Positions 57,921 through 64,000 of a DNA stretch of 64,000 nt are shown piece by piece. The stretch is from Phoma sp. XZ068 (Eukaryota > Ascomycota > Dothideomycetes > Pleosporales > Didymellaceae): contig RBKR01000016.1 in assembly GCA_004835665.1 (NCBI GenBank), positions 310,001 through 374,000 of the forward strand, read 5' to 3'. Positions within the stretch are counted from its first letter, which is position 1. Every line of letters starts with the position of its first letter. A program made the translations under genes and the position numbers. The notes beneath the pieces are model-generated. The model did not search any database and was not told the origin of the DNA. It saw only the letters and a list, made by a program, of their open reading frames with translations.

Positions 57921-60502
57921 ATGGCTACCGATATTCGCCGATCACGGTCGAACACATCCATGTCAACAAGGAGCAATCGGCCGCTCTCGCGCGCCTCGAC
58001 AACGAGTGTGCACTCCTTCGACCAACACGACCTCCAACCGCAGTTTTCCCAGTCACAGCCGCCCCGGCCCGCACACTTCTCGCAACCACAATACAATACA
58101 TCGTTCACCAGCGAGCCCCTACAGCCTGCACTGCTACAAGCTGCGCAGCATGTGAGCGCGCAGGACAACTTGATGAACACCTCAATGGAAAGCCTGCAGC
58201 AATTCCTCGGTTACCCTGTCGATGCCAACCAAAATCCGGCCCATGCAAGCGGCATGTCCTCGCAACCAATGGATGCTCATGTATACCACGCATCCATGTC
58301 GCAGCCTCCACCACAGTCGCAGTACATGTCACCGCTCGTGGACGTGGAGGACAAGAAGAAGAAAAGCTCGACGTCAGGAAGCGCGACGAACGACAAGGAG
58401 CTACGGCAAATGCTGCAGCAGAACGAAGGTCGCAAACTGAAAGATGTGGCTGCCGAAGTCATTCAGACTGACAGAACTTCCAAGGCAGAGAAGTCGAAGC
58501 AGCTGTTTGCTATGCTCTGGTCAGTTTGTTACCTCTCTGTTGTGACAACTTTCTAATACCCAATAGGCTCAAGTCTGTTTGTCGTCTTGCAAAAACATCT
58601 GTACCTCGCAATCGAGTCTACTCCAAGTATGCGGAGCGCTGCGGCACTGACCGTGTTATCCCGTTAAACCCAGCGTCATTTGGCAAGCTCGTCCGCGTCA
58701 TCTTTCCAGGCATTCAGACCAGACGTCTCGGTGTCCGTGGAGAGTCCAAGTACCATTACGTCGACCTCGCTCTCATTAATGATAGCGAGGACGGAGAGGA
58801 TGCCCGCCGACCGAGCATTGGTCCTACAGCACACCACACTTTGAAGAGGCAGCAGTCGGCAGGCCCAAAGCTCGACTTCAACTCGATACCGCGGCTGCCC
58901 GCTGACAGCGCACAATTTCCGCCGCCGGATACTGGCATTGAATCTACCACCACTCAATATGCCCCGGCTGGGTCCAAGGGTCTTTTGTTTGCTGATATTT
59001 ATTCAACCCAATACAGGCCGGCCAATGCTCGCACCAAGACCTCGTATGAATACGAGTTGAAGTTTCCAACTGCAGAAGTACTCACGGCTTCGGATGTGCT
59101 GGAGATCGAGCTTCCGGACATCACCCCTTATCTGCCTGCACGCACCGATCCTGACTCGGCAGATAACCTGACGGCTATGTACCGTTCACATGTTACATCC
59201 CTCGTAGACTCGGTCCGGTATTGCAAGGAGAAGCAGTTCTTTCGATTATTTGGAACATTCCACGGCACTTTGACGGTACCCGTCCAGAAGCTGTTCGCAT
59301 CCCCAGAGCTCGCGCCGTGGATCAAGGAGTGCGATTGGATGATGTACCAGAAGATGATCCGCAACGTCTCCCAGCTCACACTACAGGTCGCTCCTCCAAT
59401 CGTCCTCAGATTTCTTGACAACGTTGCAAAAACCCTTCACGCGCATATCAGCAAAGTCTTCCAGCCCTTACCCGTTCACGTCCTCGAAGCCAAGCTTGAA
59501 CCGGCAACGAATTTCGCACATCTGTTGCGTCAAATGCTACGCGTCAACTCGACAGCACATGCGGCTGCCGTCATGCTCACGGCTGAGAATCATCGCACTC
59601 AAATGTTTGCAGACTGGTTATCGCACGTAAATATGAAGCGTATTATTGCCAACGAGCTGCCCGGTTCATGTAGCCATGAGGAAGTGTACAGCATATTGAT
59701 GACGGAGATTCGTCCTATGCTTGGCCCACTGCCACAGGACATCCAATTACCCACGGGAACTGTGTACCACGCCACATACCCAGACCCTCCAGCCGACCCT
59801 ACGGAATCCGTCATCGATCGTATCGCAGCCTTCCTTACGCGACTGCCATTCCGCTTCCCCAATGCGCCTGCCCGAACCGTTCTTCACTGCATCAATGCTA
59901 TTGGGTCTGCTGCAGTTCGAGAGATCACGGTCGAAAATGGCGTTAGTTTCCAGGCTTGGTGGTTGACTAAGGTCTTCGTTGATGAGATGGCTCAGTGGCT
60001 CGCTTCCCTGGGTGGATTCTTAGATCACAGTCCACCAAACTGGAACTCGCCGTCATACTCGCCAGTCCTCGAGGAGTCAGTAAATGCAGGCATGAACAAC
60101 GGCGGAAGTGGAAGCAACAATGAGAGCAGATATAGCAGTCTCGATGCCGAGTTTGGGCCTGACCAGTCTTTCATGTCGACCACCTCCACGGCGATGCAGG
60201 ACAACTCCAACGCGAATCACGAAGGTATGCATATCAATGTCGTCACTTATCCGGCTTGGTAATTAACTAACACAAGATAATCAGTCCATGCTCGACGACC
60301 TGCTCAACAGCAGTACGATCCCATGAGCTTCAGCTTCGAGTACGACATCAATCCTTCCCAGCAGGAGAACCACCACGATGACAGTGGTATCGGTCTCCTC
60401 GATGATGGCCTTGAGACTAAGTTCTCATCCCACATGCAGCAAGGCCTCAAGTCACACTTCTCGCACCCCTCGACCCCACAGCTGCCAACAGGCGTAAGCT
60501 AG
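57921..60502 (+). CDS. RFX-family transcription factor
   Basis: Three exons: 57,921-58,519, 58,567-60,224 and 60,285-60,502; introns 47 and 60 nt; 824 aa. The N-terminus is Ser/Gln/Pro-rich and disordered. The RFX winged-helix domain spans about 195-275: LWLKSVCRLAKTSVPRN crosses the first splice, then RVYSKYAERCGTDRVIPLNP, SFGKLVRVIFPGIQTRRL and GVRGESKYHYVDL, the X-box contacting segment. A long helical C-terminal region follows (IPRLPADS..., then AQWLASLGGFLDHS), with a Gln/Asp-rich tail (QQQYDPMSFSFEYDI). Fungal members include yeast Crt1 (DNA-damage-regulated repressor) and Sak1-type proteins; which role applies here cannot be told from sequence. It is nuclear. Confidence 0.95.
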
Positions 60503-61212
60503 TCGCTTTCCTGCTGTAGGGACCCTCACACTGCCGAACCCGCAAATTCGCTTTCCTGAGATACCTTGCTCTTGCTTTTATGCGCTACGATGTCTCCGAA
60601 CTTATGATACCACCAAAATTTTGTTGGTTTGTCTGGGAATGTCTTGTTGATCTACCTAATTTTGTACATGCGACTCGTTCGCACGGCGTTGTTCTTGCTT
60701 GTTGTTAAAGTTGTTGCATCTTTCAGGCGCCTCTGGCTTGCCACGGATCACGTTGTTATGTTCGGTATGGCTCTCGTCTCGCAATCGGTCGTCCTGGACT
60801 ACGGACTTTGTTCGCTTCTTGTTTATATATTGAGGGCTGCGTTGAGCAGTGCGCCATTGGGATATTAGCTGCCTGGATCTCAGAAGGCGGGTGTCGCCCG
60901 TGATAAGAATCAGATTCATTGATTATTGAATCTATGCGACTGCTTCATCAGAGGACTCAACTTACCCTTGTACGCAGCAATACGACTGCGCCATCATAGC
61001 TCGGGCCTAGTGTCGGGCGTTAGCGTTTTGTACCTTGTTGGCCTGATTGAGCAAGTTAATAAGCTGGTGTTTGACTCCGAACACCAACTCCGAAAAAAGA
61101 TTGTAGCATCGGAATTATGTTGACCCAGGGGTACTTTAAATGGCAACATTGTGACTATTGTGATTAAAGCTTGCAAATTCGTAGCAGACAGCTCACAAAG
61201 CCACCGTCGGCC
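60503..61212. other. Intergenic, RFX 3' UTR and next promoter
   Basis: About 710 bp. Antiparallel short frames only. It contains T-rich stretches that fit a 3' UTR (60,600-60,720) and AT-rich sequence just before the aminotransferase start. Confidence 0.5.
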
Positions 61213-62577
61213 ATGGCACTCTCTCCTCGCGGCCAGGGCAACGCCGATCAACTCGACATCTCATGGCGCTTCGCAAAACGACACACGTACGACCCCATCA
61301 CCAATCCTACCGGTTTGATATCTTTTGCCACAGCAGAGAACTGTCTCATTCAGGAAGAGTTGCATGAGTTTATATCCAAAGTCGCTGTACCAAATGCTGC
61401 CCTCCGCTATGCATTCAGCACAGCAGGTGGCCCAAGACTTCCTTCTGCGTTCGCCACGCACATCAATGAATACTTCTCTCCCCACTGGCAGGTGGGAGGC
61501 GAAGAAATCAGGATTACGGCGGCGGCAACTAGCTTGCATGATATTCTTGCATTCAGTCTTTGTGCGGAGGGCGAGGCGATATTGACAAGTCGCCCTTACT
61601 ACGGCAGATTTGAGCTTGACTTTGGGAATAGGGCGGGCGTGAAGCTTGTTGCTGCAGATACTGATCACGAGGAATGTTTTGGAAAAGGGCTGGTCGCGGC
61701 GTTTGAGAGGAAGTTCCATGAGTGTAAAGAGGAAGGAGTGGAGATTAGAGCTGTTCTTATCGTGAATCCGCACAACCCACTTGGTAAGTGAACATAAGCT
61801 GCATGATGAGTTGAGATGTTGATGCAACCAGGTCAATGCTATCCACGAGACACCCTGGTTGCGTTGATGTGCTTCTGTCAACGCTATGCTCTACACTTCA
61901 TCTCGGATGAGATGTACGCCTTGAGTGTGTTCGATAACCCTGCTGTCCCAAACGCGACCTCTTTCACATCTACGCTCTCTATCAACCCAGCATCCATTGT
62001 CTCTCCAGACCTCGTGCACGTTACATACGGCCTGTCCAAGGACTTCGGCCTCGCAGGCCTCAAGGTCGGCTGTCTTATCACCCGCAACGAGCAGCTCAGA
62101 AAATCTATCACCGCAGTGCAGAGATTCAGTGGCGTTAGCGGCCTTAGCGTTGCTGTTGCGACTGCACTGTTGGAAGATAGGGTCTGGTGTCGACAGCTCA
62201 TCTCGCTGAGCAGAGCGAGACTTGGTGATGCTTACGCGTTTGTTATGAGTAGGCTAGGGTGTATGGGGTTGGAGGTTATGGGAGGAGGCAATGCCGGCTT
62301 TTTCGTCTGGATAAATTTTACTAAATGGTTGCCGCCTCAAGATACAGGTTTCGAGAGTGAGACGATCGCGGCTTGGGAAATTGGCTCTGGGCAAGGCAGA
62401 AATGAGACCAGAGAGCAAAGACTTGCGGGGAGATTTGTGGAGAACGGGGTATATTTGCAACCGGGAGAAGAACATGGACGAGTGGGATGGTTTAGGCTGG
62501 TGTTTTCTTTGGAGAGGGGGATTGTTGAACAAGGCTTGAAGAGGATTGAGAGAGCCCTGACTGACATCAGCTGGTGA
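61213..62577 (+). CDS. PLP-dependent aminotransferase class I/II (ACC-synthase-like)
   Basis: Two exons, 61,213-61,783 and 61,832-62,577, joined over a 48-nt intron (GTAAGT...ACCAG); 438 aa. Fold-type I blocks are present: LISFATAENCLIQEEL at the start, LRYAFSTAGGPRLPSAFATHI, NPHNPLG across the splice, HFISDEMYALSVF (Asp216, Tyr219), and the cofactor lysine Lys260 in YGLSKDFGLAGLKVGCL, then RLAGRFVENGVYLQPGEEH. The SKDFGLAGLxVG form and the Ser/Thr-rich loop before it are typical of 1-aminocyclopropane-1-carboxylate-synthase-like enzymes and related aminotransferases. Fungal members with this sequence are often other transaminases, so ethylene-precursor synthesis is not claimed. Start at the ATG in GCCATGG. 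Confidence 0.93.
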
Positions 62578-62936
62578 AGAGCTAGAATCGTAGGCAACAG
62601 AGCATTAATTGTGTCTGCACCCTTATGATTGAAGCTTCCGTGAAAGACATTTATTGAGTCTAATGAAAGACACGTCACGGATGTGAATAGGAATGCTGAA
62701 AAGGCTACGTCTCGACGAGTGGCCTGAGCACGTTCTCCCTCCTTTTCTAAGCAAGCAACACTACGAACTCCTATAGATTTCGAGACAAGGCGATACCTGA
62801 GATGCCCTACGCTACAAGTGTATGGTCCAATTCTTCCACCCTATGCAAAGTGTTAAACGCTATGCAGGTATACTGTGTGACATATATGAAGTCCTGCACA
62901 AGACTGTACTAATTAACCTATGTGACATACTTGCTG
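62578..62936. other. Intergenic between convergent genes
   Basis: About 360 bp between the aminotransferase stop and the minus-strand gene stop. No gene was seen; it presumably holds both 3' ends. Confidence 0.5.
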
Positions 62937-63815
62937 CTAGCGCTCCTTCTCCCAATCATCATCCCACCTGCTCTTCGCCGACCCAAGCAGTCGTGGAGCT
63001 CTGAGCACCTTCATCCCACTACTTGTGCCATAAACCAAACTTCGCATATCCATAGCATCGTCCAGGTCTCTCGAAACATAGCTCAAAGTATCTTCCCACC
63101 TCTTCAAACTATTTGTATTCTCGAAATACTGGGGTCCAGCCATGCCGACTTTTATCGTCGCTCTACCCTCTTTTTCCATTGTCCGCCAATAGAATATATC
63201 CATGAACTGCTCAAACATGTGCAAGTTGCGATCGATGAGGGAGATCTCGATCGGGAGAGCGTGGCGGGAGCAGAGGTTCCGTTGTATTTGGTCGATAATG
63301 TGGGTGAGCGTGGTGTACTGGGGATGTTTTGTGTCCTCTGATGTTACAAGCGAGGCTTCTAGCAGCCATTCTCGAATATCCTCGTCATCGTTCTGTTGCT
63401 TACTCCCACTCTTGTTGCCTCTTGAAGTCGTTGCCCAGTTCAGAATGATATCAAGGAGGCCGTCTTGCTGTGAAAAGACGTCAAGAAAATCAGGACCGCA
63501 TATGATCTTCAGGGACTGCACTTGTGGTTGCTTTCTTCTTCTGGAGAGAATGGGTAGCGCTTCGTCATGAATTGTTCGACACGTAGCAAGGATGGCTGGA
63601 GAAGGCGTCTGCACAATGATTGTAATGGGTTTATCGGAGTCCAAATCTCCATGTGCAGCATTCTGATCTCTATAGAGAGGCTGTTTTTTCGCGAAGAATG
63701 ACCAATCACGTCTGCATATGGCCAGGTGGTCGTTTACGCAAGGGATGCAATCATAGACCATCAACCGGAGTTCTTTGGGAAGGTCCAAGAATCGAAAAGT
63801 ATTAATGCCTTTCAT
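62937..63815 (-). CDS. 2EXR/F-box-like protein of unknown function
   Basis: A single exon of 292 aa, complete, near the right edge. The N-terminus FRFLDLPKELRLMVYDCIP matches the short LPxELRxxVY motif shared by 2EXR and F-box-like fungal proteins. ILATCRTIHDEALPIL is the second typical block of this group (the C-R-x-I-x-x-E-A-x-P pattern). The remainder is not recognised and ends WDDDWEKER. It is probably a member of the large, fast-evolving fungal family represented also at 20,225-21,655. Role unknown. Confidence 0.75.
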   Translation of the reverse strand: MKGINTFRFLDLPKELRLMVYDCIPCVNDHLAICRRDWSFFAKKQPLYRDQNAAHGDLDSDKPITIIVQTPSPAILATCRTIHDEALPILSRRRKQPQVQSLKIICGPDFLDVFSQQDGLLDIILNWATTSRGNKSGSKQQNDDEDIREWLLEASLVTSEDTKHPQYTTLTHIIDQIQRNLCSRHALPIEISLIDRNLHMFEQFMDIFYWRTMEKEGRATIKVGMAGPQYFENTNSLKRWEDTLSYVSRDLDDAMDMRSLVYGTSSGMKVLRAPRLLGSAKSRWDDDWEKER

Positions 63816-64000
63816 TATGTAGGCAACGAGGATCTGTTTGATCCAGGAGGATTTGGTGGGAAAGAGGGGGTGTTTGTCTCATGCATGTTGTTGTGGTCAG
63901 GTGATGGTTATCGTTCGCTCCGACGACCCGAATTTGGATGCGGGCACGACTGACTAAGTGCGCGTCGTCCAACACCATTTCGCGTCTTCATCACGTTCCT

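Noticed and set aside
1..64000. tRNA, rRNA and CRISPR signals
   Set aside because: No clover-leaf arms with conserved T-loop words, no rRNA-like blocks and no regularly spaced repeats with unique spacers were seen on reading; a tRNA scan could still find something I missed.

Overview
The window looks like nuclear DNA of a filamentous ascomycete (Pezizomycotina). Genes are split by short introns, mostly 45-60 nt, with GT...AG ends and CTAAC/CTGAC-like branch sites. Product types are typical of the group: CorA-like transporter, RFX factor, PEX3, YOP1, GH43, 2EXR and F-box proteins, small secreted Cys-rich proteins. The first 17 kb is AT-rich, TpA-rich and almost free of CpA/TpG, the signature of repeat-induced point mutation (RIP). 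A Dothideomycete (Pleosporales-like) host is my best guess, from the mix of gene types and the AT-block/gene-block layout; this is inference, not a database result.

Layout. 1-17,150 is a RIP-ruined repeat block without a single intact gene. It holds a recognisable minus-strand Ty3/gypsy relic (zinc knuckle, reverse transcriptase, RNase H and integrase still readable), a 71-bp tandem repeat, two nested pairs of direct repeats and a long (TAG)n tract. 17,150-48,300 is gene-poor, accessory-looking DNA: two small secreted Cys-rich proteins (one apparently cut short by a nonsense change beside the RIP block), a 2EXR protein with a frame break, a PaiB/FMN-binding protein, an M13 metallopeptidase, a DUF1275 membrane protein, a secreted GH43 arabinan hydrolase with a 19-nt micro-exon, a divergent SDR/alpha-beta-hydrolase pair next to a dead MFS transporter, two F-box proteins, a beta-carbonic anhydrase, a coiled-coil protein and a putative Cys-motif transcription factor. 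A 144-bp TG...CA element with 5-bp target duplications (19,999-20,142) looks like a solo LTR.

48,300-64,000 is conserved housekeeping DNA: PEX3 and a GT8 glycosyltransferase (convergent, unusually GC-rich), a nine-exon CorA-like transporter, YOP1 divergent from an RFX transcription factor, a PLP-dependent aminotransferase, and a 2EXR/F-box-like protein at the right edge.

Working together: SDR, hydrolase and MFS (30.9-35.2 kb) look like a decayed catabolic or secondary-metabolism module, with enzymes intact and exporter lost. Secreted proteins and hydrolases sit close to the RIP block, while organelle and membrane biogenesis genes sit on the far side, giving a two-compartment picture. No convincing rRNA, tRNA or CRISPR was seen. 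I found no clearly undescribed system. The most informative signals are the RIP-adjacent nonsense change in a Cys-rich secreted protein gene, the in-frame extension past the stop of the transcription-factor-like gene, and the decayed MFS/SDR/hydrolase module.
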